A stretch of 64,000 bases of DNA from an uncultured Paraprevotella sp. (GTDB lineage Bacteria > Bacteroidota > Bacteroidia > Bacteroidales > Bacteroidaceae), in contig CALUFQ010000004.1 in NCBI GenBank assembly GCA_944319925.1, positions 17,873-81,872 on the forward strand. The letters run 5' to 3'. Under the pieces are notes generated by a model. It ran no database searches. It saw nothing but the letters and a program-made list of their open reading frames with translations, and had not been told where the DNA came from. Each line of letters begins with the position of its first letter. Positions within the stretch are counted from its first letter, which is position 1. The position numbers were made by a program, and so were the translations under genes. Shown here piece by piece: positions 9,536 through 18,451 of the stretch.

Positions 9536-10342
9536 ATGGATAGGATGAGATACGGTTGGTTGTGTCTCCTTGTCTGCCTGCTGGCGGGTTGTGAGGTGAT
9601 AGAATATCATCCTTACGACACGCGCATAGAGGGCGAGACGGGGCTGACGGAAAAGAATATCCGCCTGATTGAGGAGAAGATGAGAGGGAAGCGGGAGTTC
9701 CGCTTTGCCATGATCAGCGACACGCAGCGGCGGTATGACGAGACGGAGGAGGTGGTGGAGCTTATCAACCGCAGGGGGGACATAGACTTTGTGTTGCACG
9801 GGGGAGACGTGGCCGATTTCGGCGAGACCAAGGAATTTCTTTGGGCGAGGGACTATCTGAACAAGTTGCAGGTGCCCTACGTTTGCCTTTTGGGTAACCA
9901 CGATTGCCTCGGGACGGGCTTCGACGTTTATCAGAAGGTGTTCGGGGCGGACAATTTCGCGTTCACGGCGGGCAATGTGCGTTTTGTTTGCTTGAACACG
10001 AATGCGCTGGAATATGATTACAGCCATCCGGTACCGAATTTCAACTTCATGGAGGATGAGTTGCGTAATTTCCCCGGCGCGGCGGAAAAAACGATTGTGG
10101 CCATGCACGTGCCGCCGGGCGACGATGAGTTCAACAACAATGTGGGGCGGGCTTTCGGGCATTATGTGGCAAGCTTTCCTGGTGTGCAGTTTTGTCTTTT
10201 CGGTCATGTGCATAATTGGCGGGAAGAGGAATTTTTCGGCGACGGGGTGGTTTATTACGGTTGCACCACGGTGGGCAAACGCGGTTATTATGTCATTACG
10301 ATAAAAGAGGACGGTTATGAGATTGAGCGTTGTGGTTTTTAG
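9536..10342 (+). CDS. calcineurin-like metallophosphoesterase lipoprotein
   Basis: A 268-residue protein with a lipoprotein signal (LLVCLLAGC, Cys19), so it should be anchored in the cell envelope. The metal-binding motifs of the calcineurin-like phosphoesterase fold occur in order: DTQ in FAMISDTQ, GGDVADFGE (GDxxD type), LLGNHDC (GNHD), VAMHVPPGDD and LFGHVHNW (GHxH). This is a Mn/Fe-type phosphomonoesterase or diesterase; the substrate is unknown. The start at 9536 is chosen because it places the lipobox correctly and lies just behind a -7 box. The stop overlaps the next gene by 26 bases, so the two are translationally linked. Confidence 0.85.
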   Translation: MDRMRYGWLCLLVCLLAGCEVIEYHPYDTRIEGETGLTEKNIRLIEEKMRGKREFRFAMISDTQRRYDETEEVVELINRRGDIDFVLHGGDVADFGETKEFLWARDYLNKLQVPYVCLLGNHDCLGTGFDVYQKVFGADNFAFTAGNVRFVCLNTNALEYDYSHPVPNFNFMEDELRNFPGAAEKTIVAMHVPPGDDEFNNNVGRAFGHYVASFPGVQFCLFGHVHNWREEEFFGDGVVYYGCTTVGKRGYYVITIKEDGYEIERCGF

Positions 10343-10979
10343 TATGTTCCTGATGTGGTGCTTTCCCTTGGCGGTGGCGGGGCAAGAGATGTCGGGGCAA
10401 CCGGATTCCGTCCGTACCCGTTATGAGAAGATGATGACCCGGCGCATGGAGATGTGGCAACGCCTCATTCCCGATCATTACAAAATGCAGTTTGCCGGGA
10501 GCATCGGGATGGTTTCCGCCGGGACGGGGTGGACTTACGGGAAGAAGCTGCAATGGGAAACCGATCTCATATTGGGATTCCTGCCCAAGTTCGAGAGTGA
10601 GCACCACAAGGTGGTTTTCACCGTCAAGCAGTCATATGTGCCTTGGAAGTTGCGCATCAAGGAAAGTCCATGGGTGGTGCAGCCTTTGTCGTGCAGCCTG
10701 TTCCTTTCATCGGTCTTGAACGAAAAATTCTGGACACGCGAACCAGACCGCTACCCGAAGGGGTATTACGGCTTTTCCACGCGCATCCGGGCCAACCTCT
10801 CATTGGGCCAGCGCATCATGTTCGACATTCCGGATGTGTCCGATTGGTTCGTGCAAGATATTTCTCTTTATTATGAATTGGGAGCTTGCGACACGGATTT
10901 TTGCACGTTCTTTGGTGACCGCACCATCAAGTTCAAGGACATATTGAGCCTGGCCATCGGGGTGAAGGTGCATATTTGA
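10317..10979 (+). CDS. secreted protein of unknown function, likely outer-membrane associated
   Basis: A 220-residue protein with a signal peptide (LSVVVFSMFLMWCFPLAVAGQ). The rest alternates charged and aromatic residues in short stretches such as YKMQFAGSIGMVSAGTGWTY and FSTRIRANLSLGQRIMFDI, ending IGVKVHI, which suggests a small beta-rich or barrel fold, but no family is recognised. Its start lies inside the end of the phosphoesterase gene (26-base overlap), so the two probably act together in the envelope. A perfect 13-bp hairpin 65 bases downstream closes the pair. Confidence 0.75.
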   Translation: MRLSVVVFSMFLMWCFPLAVAGQEMSGQPDSVRTRYEKMMTRRMEMWQRLIPDHYKMQFAGSIGMVSAGTGWTYGKKLQWETDLILGFLPKFESEHHKVVFTVKQSYVPWKLRIKESPWVVQPLSCSLFLSSVLNEKFWTREPDRYPKGYYGFSTRIRANLSLGQRIMFDIPDVSDWFVQDISLYYELGACDTDFCTFFGDRTIKFKDILSLAIGVKVHI

Positions 10980-11043
10980 CGTGCCAGTCTTGTTTTCGGC
11001 CTTTTTTTGCGCACATTCTGCAAATAACCGCTGGGGATATGAA

Positions 11044-11081
11044 CCATCCGCCATTCCGTTTCTTTCGAGAATGGCGGATGG
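11044..11081 (+). terminator. hairpin terminator after the phosphoesterase pair
   Basis: A perfect 13-bp inverted repeat, CCATCCGCCATTC (11044-11056) and GAATGGCGGATGG (11069-11081), with a 12-base loop, followed by GTTTC. It lacks a long T tract but is well placed at the end of the two-gene unit. Confidence 0.6.
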
Positions 11082-11086
11082 GTTTC

Positions 11087-11140
11087 GGAACTGTTCCTAA
11101 TCTTGGGGATTTAACACCTGACGAATATACGTTTGTAATC
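11087..11140 (-). repeat. dispersed short repeat (GGAACAGTTCC/ACAAACG family), copy 1
   Basis: On the minus strand this reads ACAAACGTATATTCGTC... to GGAACAGTTCC, and matches 49201-49254 and 56255-56306. Homology continues weakly into the flank toward the GC-rich hairpin repeat at 11182, the same arrangement as at 49111-49254. It looks like a composite non-coding repeat unit. Confidence 0.65.
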
Positions 11141-11181
11141 AAATGCCCTGCTTCCCGTCACTTGCCCGTGCGGAGAAAAAA

Positions 11182-11366
11182 CTCCTCCGCCTTGTAGGGG
11201 AGGTGGCTCGAAGAGCCGGAGGGGTTTTCCACCCACGTATCATTCCGCAAGGGAAACAAAAGAGCCGTTACGCCCCTCCGCATGGCGAACAGGAGGGGCG
11301 TTGCGCTCCGTGGGTGTGAGACCCCCTCCGCCCCTTCGGGGCTCGTCCCCCTGCGAGGCGGGACAG
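11182..11366. repeat. GC-rich palindromic hairpin repeat
   Basis: Two facing arms, 11182-11233 and 11316-11366, share the unit CTCCGCCTTGTAGGGGAGGT followed by a short hairpin and GGAGGGGTTT. Related arms occur inside MITE elements 1 and 2 and at 49111-49160. The small hairpin in the arm is GGCTC/GAGCC here, but GGCCC/GGGCC elsewhere, so the stem changes in a paired way. Confidence 0.65.
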
Positions 11367-11458
11367 TTCATTTCTGCCGGCTTTGACTGGACATTCAGGG
11401 ATTGTAGAAACAGAAACTCTGCGCCGCCCAATTGCCTCAATCCATTTTGCCATTAGTG

Positions 11459-11795
11459 TTATACTGTACACAGTATGATTGAATTGATAGGAGGTGCGGC
11501 ATTCCTGCCGCACAATCGTAAAATAAGCCACTGGCATACGCGATAGTGCGAGTATGAGGGTGTATCTAAACCAGCGAGAAGCAATTGCTCCGCCTTGTAG
11601 GGGAGCTGGCCCAACGGGCCTGAGGGGTTTCACACCCACGGACACACACATAAAGTATGTCTTTGTGGACGTGAGACCCCTCCGTCGCTTCGCGCCACCT
11701 CCCCTACAAGGCTGAGGAGTTTATTTTGATACACCCTCATCCTATAAATTGTCATTTAGGAATGCACAATTTTATTCCGCGCCAAGTATAAATCC
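11459..11795 (+). repeat. MITE-like element 2 (both termini present)
   Basis: The most complete copy. Its left end (TTATACTGTACACAGTATGA) and its right end, read inward on the other strand (ATTTATACTTGGCGCGG ... TTGTGCATTC), are related to the termini of elements 1 and 3, and both lead into ATAGGA(T/G)G. Between lie the mini-hairpin GTGCGGCA/TGCCGCAC and the large palindrome (arms 11588-11635, 11672-11719). No protein gene is credible inside. It is a likely non-autonomous element moved by a transposase encoded elsewhere. From 11796 to 11919 nothing is recognised. Confidence 0.65.
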
Positions 11796-11919
11796 CCTAA
11801 AATGCGAACTGTTTCATTAATATCCGAGTGAAAACAGGAAATGAGTCCGGTGTTTGGAAATGTCCGGATGGCGCGTGGCTTCGGGCTTGGGATGGGCAAG
11901 TCCCACGCAAAGGCGCGTG

Positions 11920-13155
11920 TTAAGGCATTTCCTCGATGTGTGTGAAGACTTGCCAGCTCTTGTCCTGCCTGTACATGTCGCGGCATCCTGCGGGGACAAA
12001 CAGGCGGCACACGTTCTTGCGGATGCCGTTGAACGCATATTCTGGCACGGATGCAGGTTCTTTCCCGTGGCAATAAATCGCGGTCAGCCCCGCGCAATTG
12101 TAGAATGCGTTGTTTCCAATGAGGTAGAGCGACGCGGGGAGGTGCAGTTCTTTCAACATGTAGCAATTGTAGAGGTTTCCGGGCGGAATGGTTTCACATC
12201 CCTCTGCGATGTGCAACGTGGAGAAACTCACGGGAAGGTAATAGTCCGGCATGGCGTTGCCCTGCTCTTGCGCCACGACGCGCATTTCCTTGTCGGGGGT
12301 AGTCCCGAACAACTCGCAGAATTTGTGGTAGGAAGCGGGAGTGCCGCATCCGGGAAAAGGAAGGGTGAGCGAGGTGAGGCGATGGCAACCCTCGAATAGT
12401 TGTTTGCCGATGTTGTGCACGGAAGCGGGAAAGGCGATTGATTCAAGCCTTTCGCAATCTTTGAAAGCTTCGTCTTCGATAGTTGAGACCGATTCGGGGA
12501 TATGGACGTGCATGAGCGAGGCGCAGTTTTGGAACAACCCCCTGTTGAGGCGGGTAAGTCTTTCAGGAAGTCGTATGCGGGCAAGCTTCGTGCAATCGGA
12601 GAAGCAAGAGCTTCCGATTTCTATCGTTTCCCCGGGCTGGAACTTAATGTCGGTGAGGTTGCTGCAATGGGCAAAAGCCGACCGTCCGATTTGAGTGAGG
12701 GATGAGGGACAGGTGAGCTCTTGCAGGGAAGTGCAATAAGTGAAGGCATGCTTGTCGATGATTGAAAGTCCTTCTGGCAGCTGGATGGAAGGCAAATTCG
12801 AACAATAGGCAAAGCAATGTTGGCCTATCTGGCTCAAGGAATGCGGAAGGCAGGCTTCTTCCAACTGGCTGCAGTAGCGGAAAGACCGTGAGCCGAGGTA
12901 AGTGATACCTTCTTCCACGCTGATTTTGCGGATGAGTGGCAGGAACGGTTCCCAAGGGATTTCCTTGGTCCTGACAAAGTCGTAAGTGAAACCCGTGCCT
13001 GAAATGTGCAATTCGCCATTTCCAGAAATGAACTTCCATTCAGCTTGTTCGCCGCAACGTCCTTCCGTGTGGTTTTTGGTTGCGTCATCCCGCACCTCCT
13101 TTTTGCCCGCCAAGAGATTGGAGATAAGGCGTGTCAGTTTCGTCATGATTTCCAT
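11920..13155 (-). CDS. BspA-type leucine-rich-repeat protein without signal peptide
   Basis: A 411-residue protein made mainly of LRR_5 (BspA/Treponema-type) repeats of about 23 residues, with the pattern IGxxAFxxCxxLxxIxLPxSLxxI, from about residue 85 to 390. The N-terminus (MEIMTKLTRLISNLLAGKKEV) is basic and short, with no signal peptide or lipobox, so the protein appears cytosolic, unlike classical secreted BspA. It may bind proteins or be moved by another route. An ATG 9 bases downstream (MTKLTRL) is an equally good start. Transcription likely starts from the promoter at 13471-13501, giving a leader of about 300 bases in which no convincing gene is seen. Confidence 0.85.
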   Translation of the reverse strand: MEIMTKLTRLISNLLAGKKEVRDDATKNHTEGRCGEQAEWKFISGNGELHISGTGFTYDFVRTKEIPWEPFLPLIRKISVEEGITYLGSRSFRYCSQLEEACLPHSLSQIGQHCFAYCSNLPSIQLPEGLSIIDKHAFTYCTSLQELTCPSSLTQIGRSAFAHCSNLTDIKFQPGETIEIGSSCFSDCTKLARIRLPERLTRLNRGLFQNCASLMHVHIPESVSTIEDEAFKDCERLESIAFPASVHNIGKQLFEGCHRLTSLTLPFPGCGTPASYHKFCELFGTTPDKEMRVVAQEQGNAMPDYYLPVSFSTLHIAEGCETIPPGNLYNCYMLKELHLPASLYLIGNNAFYNCAGLTAIYCHGKEPASVPEYAFNGIRKNVCRLFVPAGCRDMYRQDKSWQVFTHIEEMP

Positions 13156-13470
13156 CCTTTTAATTTTATTATCGTTCGTTTTCGTGCAGTGTGGCAGGGG
13201 AAAAGCGGGCAGTGACTGCGGGCTGTTCTTGGCGAATCGACCGCGCTGGCTTCCGCCTTTTTTGTTTTATGCCAAAGGCGCAGGGAGATTCCGTGTGCAC
13301 GACAAGGGCAAGCAAAGCCTGAACGTAGTCACAAGCATATACCCCGCATGTCCTTACTTCGCCTAATCTTGAAAAACTCCCGTGTTCCAACATTGACAAG
13401 AATATGCAACAATGCAGTTTCCACAACCACAAAGGGGATGCTTCTCGGCACTTTGGCAAACACCCCGCTG

Positions 13471-13501
13471 CAAAATTACGCAAATCCTTTGATGGTGGCA
13501 A
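13471..13501 (-). promoter_or_regulatory. Bacteroidota promoter upstream of the LRR gene
   Basis: On the minus strand TTG (13501-13499) is followed after 20 bases by TAATTTTG (13478-13471), an excellent match. It reads toward the LRR gene starting at 13155, with a long untranslated leader of about 300 bases. Confidence 0.55.
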
Positions 13502-13540
13502 CTATCTTGTACGAAAAATAGATTTATTTTTCAGTTTGGT

Positions 13541-14008
13541 TCAATATTCGGTTTTGTCGGTTGTCTTCGTCCACAGTTCGAAAGCGGCGATGGCTTCTTC
13601 CGGGAGTAGCTTTTCCATCGCTTTTTGTCGCTCTTCGCGCGGCAAGGCCAGTTCGTCGTAGATGAACGAGTCGTCGAAACCGATGGCGGCGGCATCCGTC
13701 TTGTTGTTTCCGTAATATATTTTGTCGATGTGTGCCCAATAGATGGCACCGAGGCACATGGGGCAGGGCTCACAGGAGGTGTAGATTTCGCATCCGCCCA
13801 GGTCGAAAGTGTCCAGCCGTCGGCAGGCTTCGCGGATGGCGCTGACCTCGGCATGCGCCGTGGGGTCGTGGTTGGCGGTCACCCGGTTGGTTCCCGTGGC
13901 GATGATTTGGTCGTCCTTCACGATGACGGCGCCGAAGGGGCCTCCGCCGTTTTTGACATTCTCGATGGAAAGCCTGATGGCTTCGCGCATGAATTCGGGA
14001 TTTGCCAT
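13541..14008 (-). CDS. guaD: guanine deaminase, cytidine-deaminase-like family
   Basis: A 155-residue zinc enzyme converting guanine to xanthine. Zinc ligands are His52 (in DPTAHAEVSAIR, with Glu54 as proton shuttle) and Cys82/Cys85 (in TSCEPCPMCLGAIYW). The segments TDAAAIGFDDSFIYDEL and the terminal TEY match the small bacterial guanine deaminase of Bacillus rather than tRNA adenosine deaminase TadA. It follows tamB by 42 bases on the same strand and is probably co-transcribed with it, with no obvious functional link. A general nucleoside deaminase is the alternative, but the C-terminus favours guanine. Confidence 0.88.
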   Translation of the reverse strand: MANPEFMREAIRLSIENVKNGGGPFGAVIVKDDQIIATGTNRVTANHDPTAHAEVSAIREACRRLDTFDLGGCEIYTSCEPCPMCLGAIYWAHIDKIYYGNNKTDAAAIGFDDSFIYDELALPREERQKAMEKLLPEEAIAAFELWTKTTDKTEY

Positions 14009-14050
14009 GGTTTGTAGCTTTTTAAGATTGATTGAATGGTTTCGTTTGGG

Positions 14051-17000
14051 TTAGTCGGATTCCTTTTTTCGTTTTTTCTTGGGGATGAACATGCGGAACA
14101 TGTCGCGCCAGGAGTCGAAGTCGCGTTTCAGTCCTATGCCGATGCCTTGCGTGGTGATTGACGATTTGGTGAAATAGCGGTCGTTGGTCTTGCTGTAAGC
14201 TTTCAGGCTGATGTTCCCGCTGGGCGTAAGCAGCCACTGCACGTCGAAGTCGCCGATGAAGTTGCTCGTGGTGGTGGTGGCGTTGTCGCGGTAGCCGAAG
14301 TTGCCGTTGATGAGCAGGCGGTTGTTTAGCAGGCGGCCCGAAAGCAGCCCTTCCACGTCCATGTCGCTCCAACCCACTTCGCCGGTGCTGAGGTTGGTGC
14401 CGATGTTCCAGTTGCTGTTGTTGCCGAGGATGTTGGAAAACATTTGGTTGAGTTGGCCGCTCAGGGTGGAGGAGAGCAGCGACTTCATGGCCACGGATGA
14501 CTGGCTCTGCTCGGTGTTGTTATAGTCGTAGGTGTAGAAACGTCCGATGCCGAGGAGGTAAATCACTTGCATGTTCCTTTCCTCTTCGGTGCTGATGAGG
14601 CTGCGCACCATCTGTTTTTCGTCCTCGTTCACGTTGGGAAGGTCGAAGTCGAACCCGATTTGCGGGGCGCGGGCTTTCCCGGTAAGGTTCATCAGACAGT
14701 TCACCCGCACGTTGTTTTGGCTGAAAGTGGAACCTGCGCTCAAGTCGTTTAGTGACACGGAAGGCACTGTATAGACGGCTTGCAGGTTGAGGTCGGCTTC
14801 GGTGGGGATTCCGCCGAAAATGATGGTGCCGCCCGGATTGAGTGTGAAATCTTTGCGTATGACATCCTGCAAGGAAAGTTTATAGACACCGTGGTCCACA
14901 GTGTAGGTGCCATACATCGTGAAATCTCCTTTGTTGTAGTAGTTGGCCCTGATGTTGCCGTGTCCGTTCAAGGCGATGTAGTCTCCGGCTCGCGGGTCCA
15001 TGAGGATTCTCATGGTGGCGGCGGGGGTCAAGTCCAGTTGGAAACTGATGCGCATGTCCGACTCCGGTTCTACGGGCGTGTCAGTTATCCTCGCCGGTGT
15101 GGAGGCGTCTGTGCTGTCCGTGCAGCTTTTGTAGGTGATGAATTGGTTGTCGGTCAGCGTCGTGGGAGAGGATAAGTTGTAGGAAAAGACTGTGCCAGCT
15201 TCGGGGCGGGCGGCGATGTGGATGTTCAGATTGCCCGGATGGCCGTTAAGGCCAATCCGTCCTGTGGCGTAGGCGGTGCCGCAAAAAGCCTCGTCGCCAA
15301 AATCCTTTATGTCATACCCCAACACGTTATAGGCATCAATGTCGAATTGGTAGTTCAGGTTGGAAAGGTGGGTGTGGCGCAGCTCCCCGTTGACGAGGGC
15401 GTAGTGTGCGTCGTAGCCTGGTGCTCCCTGTGGGTCATACACCCTAGTGTCGCGGAAATAGATGTGGTCGGGGCGCAGGATGATGGAGTCGTTGATGAGC
15501 CGGTATTCTACGCCCGTGGCATCCACTGTCGTGCTGGCTTCGCTGACAAGCATGTCTCCTTCCAGGTTGATTCCCTTGAATGGGCCGGAGACCCGAGTCC
15601 ACCCCGAGGCGCGGCCTTGCAGGTTGGTGAAGATGCCTTCCGTATATTTGTTTAGGAAGGCGAGGTCGATGTTTTGGGTGCGGATGAGCAGGTCGATACC
15701 TCCCCGGGGCGGGGCACCGATGCGGATGTTGCCCTCCACGTGCGTGGTACTTTGATGGGACGGGTCGGCGATGTGCGCATCCAGGAACACTGCGTTTTCT
15801 TCTTTGCTCCATCCGCCGTGTACGGCCATGTCGCCGAGGTAAGCTTTGTTGAATGTGAAGTTTTCCACGCGAAGCCGCGCATCGAACATGGGACTTTTCA
15901 TCAGGCGTGTGCCGTAGGCTTTTCCTGTGGCTTGTCCTGTGAAGTCCACGGTGTGGAAGTTGATGATGTTGAAAATGTATTCCAGGTTGATGTCTTTCAG
16001 GTCGGCTGTCAGCGTGTCTCCGTCTTGCGATGACACGTCGCCGTTGAGAATGAGGTGGCGGTCTGCCTGGTCTATCTTGAATTTGTCAATGTGTATTTTT
16101 CCCTGGCCGGCATGTATGTGCGAGGCATGCATGTTCCAGGCAGAGTCGTTGACGATGAATTGTGACGGGTTGAAGCGAATGTCCGTGATGGTATGTTTTT
16201 CTTCGTCCAGCGAGAAACTGGTGTGGGCGGAAATGACGCCCCGATATACTTTTTCGGTGTGGTTGGTCCATTCCATGCGGGCGTGGATGTTGTCGCGGGC
16301 GGCTTGGGCCAGCAAGTTGAAGTCCACGGGGGCTTTGCCGATTTGTTTTTGAAAATAGATGTTGCAGGCGATGGAGTCTTTCAGCAGTCCCGCCATTACC
16401 ATGACGCGGGAAAGCTGTTGCCTGTTGTATTCGATGGAAGGTATGGAGGCGTTGAAGTCAAATTCGCCGGTCTGGCTGTTGAGGTATCCGTTGAGACGCG
16501 CCGGTTCATGGATTCGCAGGGGAATGCCGAGAATCTTTTCGAATGGTTCGGCGTTATTGACATGCATGGACAGCATGACCTCGTCGGGTGTGTCTCTTTT
16601 TGCCTGCGGCATTTTGATGAATGTGGGGAGGTAGCGGTGGAGCAGGCTTCTGCCGTGCGCCACGAGTGTGCCCATTTTGAATGCTCCTGTCATTTCGGCT
16701 TGCAGGAAGTCGCTTTGGAACGAGAGTTTGCGCCGTCCGGCTTCTTCTGTGGCCAAAAGTGTCACGGGGCCGGTGGCATATCGTCCGTCGGGAGCGTCCA
16801 TGGCAAAGTTCCGGATGACCACTGTCCCGTCCAAGTCTTCGATGTCGTTGCCTTGGAAGTCGGCTTCGATGTCGCCTTGGAATGTTGTCCCCTCATATTT
16901 CCGGGTCAATGAAAGCGTGTGCGGGGCGAAATGTCCGACGGATATGCGTCCTTTGATGTATGGAGTGCGGGCTTTCAGGCTGAAGGCTCCTTCTGCCGCC

Positions 17001-18451
17001 AAGGTAATGTGTGGGTCGTTGACGGCGAGTTTGCCGTCGAAGCCTCCATGGCTGTAGGTGGCGTCAAGCGAAATGTCGCGGTAGTCATGGTGGTTGTAGT
17101 GGAGTTGGTGGATTTTCCCGTTGACGGAAATCCAGGGTCGGCCGTTCCGCTTGAACCATCCTTGTCCTGAGAGGTCGAATGCGGCTGCTCCCAGCTTGTC
17201 TTCTTTGGTTAGCAGTTTCCCTAGTTGGAAATTTCCGCTGTTGATGTCCGTGTCAAAACGGTTGCCTTCTGTCAGTTTGCCGGACAGGGAAAGGGCCCCG
17301 ATGTTTGTGCGCAGCGAAAAATCAGTGGCAACGCGCTTGTTGGCATAGGAAACGAATCCTTCTCCTTTTACCTGGCCTATGGCTAGTAGCATTTTGCCAA
17401 GCCTTTCCCGTGTTTTCCCCTTTAAGTTTTTTGCAATTGTTCGGAGGCTTTCGTTTTCAATCCTTAAATCGCGGATGCGGGTAAGGACGGAAAGCCGTTC
17501 CTTGCTTCTCAGGTTGTTGGCTGTCAGCGGGGCCTCGAGGCGGATGCTTTGGTCTTCGGTATGGATGTGCAGACGGCTGGCCTGCACCTTGTCGAGAGTC
17601 CCGTTGAACCGGGCTTCCATGCATACGGGATACAGGCTGGCGAACGGTTCCGCTTGCCTGAGCGCGGGAAGCAGTGACGTGAAGTCCTTGGCGGAAAAGG
17701 TGCTTTCATCTATGCCGCCTTGAAATTCCACGTCTTGGAACTTGGCTTTTCCAGATGCCTCCTTGATGCGCCGGTAGGTTAGCGTGAGCGGGGATAGCAT
17801 GAGGCGTGAATGGGGAAGTTCGATGCCGAATCCTTCCACCATGGCTCCCTCGTTCCCGGCCGTGATTCTGAAAGTCATTTGTTTCAATTGGAATCCCGAC
17901 TGTTCGTCGAACGCGAGTTTCTTCAGTCGCAAGTTCAAGGAGTCTTTTGAATAGTGCTTCAGCGAAAGCGTGGCATTGATGTGGTCTAAGACAATGTGCG
18001 AGGGATTGAAGCGTTCGGGCGTGGCTGGCTGGTCTAACTCGTTCCACGTCAGCTTTCCTCTCCTTATCAGTACTGAATTGATGCGAAGGTCGGGACTCGA
18101 AGAAGGCTTGTTGCCGCCTGAAAACGCGTCAATGAGAAACTGGAAATTAGGCGACTCGTCTTTTCTTTTTCGGTAGAGGTTGATGTCGAACCCGTAAAAT
18201 TGGATGCTGGAGATGGATATTTTTCCATGCGCCAGGGCCGACAGGTCGATTTTGGCCGATAGCCGGGAGGCTTTCAGCAGATTTTTGCCATCAAGGTCTT
18301 TGACCGTGACGTGGTCCAAGATGATGCGGTTGAAATACCCGACATCCACGCGGCCTACGGAGACTTCCGTGTGGAGGAGGTTTTCCAATGTGTTGGTGAC
18401 AACAGATGCTACCCCACGTTGCACGGCCGGAATGTGGAGTAGCGCAATCAA
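14051..18451 (-). CDS. tamB: TamB/YtfN-family translocation and assembly protein (start uncertain)
   Basis: At least 1466 residues, a very long beta-rich protein ending in the DUF490/TamB C-terminal domain (around GNIRANYYNKGDFTMYGTY through LFRMFIPKKKR). TamB-like proteins span the periplasm and are linked to outer-membrane protein or lipid transfer. The inner-membrane anchor IFRFIAGIAIGGYLLLIALL lies partly upstream of the TTG at 18451, so the true start must be farther back, yet no ATG, GTG or TTG occurs in this frame before an in-frame TAA. Reading across the A8 tract at 18505-18512 with one A fewer would join the frame to a GTG at 18566 (MKKSKKKILNL). A frameshift, slippage or a non-standard start are all possible. 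Confidence 0.85.
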   Translation of the reverse strand: MIALLHIPAVQRGVASVVTNTLENLLHTEVSVGRVDVGYFNRIILDHVTVKDLDGKNLLKASRLSAKIDLSALAHGKISISSIQFYGFDINLYRKRKDESPNFQFLIDAFSGGNKPSSSPDLRINSVLIRRGKLTWNELDQPATPERFNPSHIVLDHINATLSLKHYSKDSLNLRLKKLAFDEQSGFQLKQMTFRITAGNEGAMVEGFGIELPHSRLMLSPLTLTYRRIKEASGKAKFQDVEFQGGIDESTFSAKDFTSLLPALRQAEPFASLYPVCMEARFNGTLDKVQASRLHIHTEDQSIRLEAPLTANNLRSKERLSVLTRIRDLRIENESLRTIAKNLKGKTRERLGKMLLAIGQVKGEGFVSYANKRVATDFSLRTNIGALSLSGKLTEGNRFDTDINSGNFQLGKLLTKEDKLGAAAFDLSGQGWFKRNGRPWISVNGKIHQLHYNHHDYRDISLDATYSHGGFDGKLAVNDPHITLAAEGAFSLKARTPYIKGRISVGHFAPHTLSLTRKYEGTTFQGDIEADFQGNDIEDLDGTVVIRNFAMDAPDGRYATGPVTLLATEEAGRRKLSFQSDFLQAEMTGAFKMGTLVAHGRSLLHRYLPTFIKMPQAKRDTPDEVMLSMHVNNAEPFEKILGIPLRIHEPARLNGYLNSQTGEFDFNASIPSIEYNRQQLSRVMVMAGLLKDSIACNIYFQKQIGKAPVDFNLLAQAARDNIHARMEWTNHTEKVYRGVISAHTSFSLDEEKHTITDIRFNPSQFIVNDSAWNMHASHIHAGQGKIHIDKFKIDQADRHLILNGDVSSQDGDTLTADLKDINLEYIFNIINFHTVDFTGQATGKAYGTRLMKSPMFDARLRVENFTFNKAYLGDMAVHGGWSKEENAVFLDAHIADPSHQSTTHVEGNIRIGAPPRGGIDLLIRTQNIDLAFLNKYTEGIFTNLQGRASGWTRVSGPFKGINLEGDMLVSEASTTVDATGVEYRLINDSIILRPDHIYFRDTRVYDPQGAPGYDAHYALVNGELRHTHLSNLNYQFDIDAYNVLGYDIKDFGDEAFCGTAYATGRIGLNGHPGNLNIHIAARPEAGTVFSYNLSSPTTLTDNQFITYKSCTDSTDASTPARITDTPVEPESDMRISFQLDLTPAATMRILMDPRAGDYIALNGHGNIRANYYNKGDFTMYGTYTVDHGVYKLSLQDVIRKDFTLNPGGTIIFGGIPTEADLNLQAVYTVPSVSLNDLSAGSTFSQNNVRVNCLMNLTGKARAPQIGFDFDLPNVNEDEKQMVRSLISTEEERNMQVIYLLGIGRFYTYDYNNTEQSQSSVAMKSLLSSTLSGQLNQMFSNILGNNSNWNIGTNLSTGEVGWSDMDVEGLLSGRLLNNRLLINGNFGYRDNATTTTSNFIGDFDVQWLLTPSGNISLKAYSKTNDRYFTKSSITTQGIGIGLKRDFDSWRDMFRMFIPKKKRKKESD

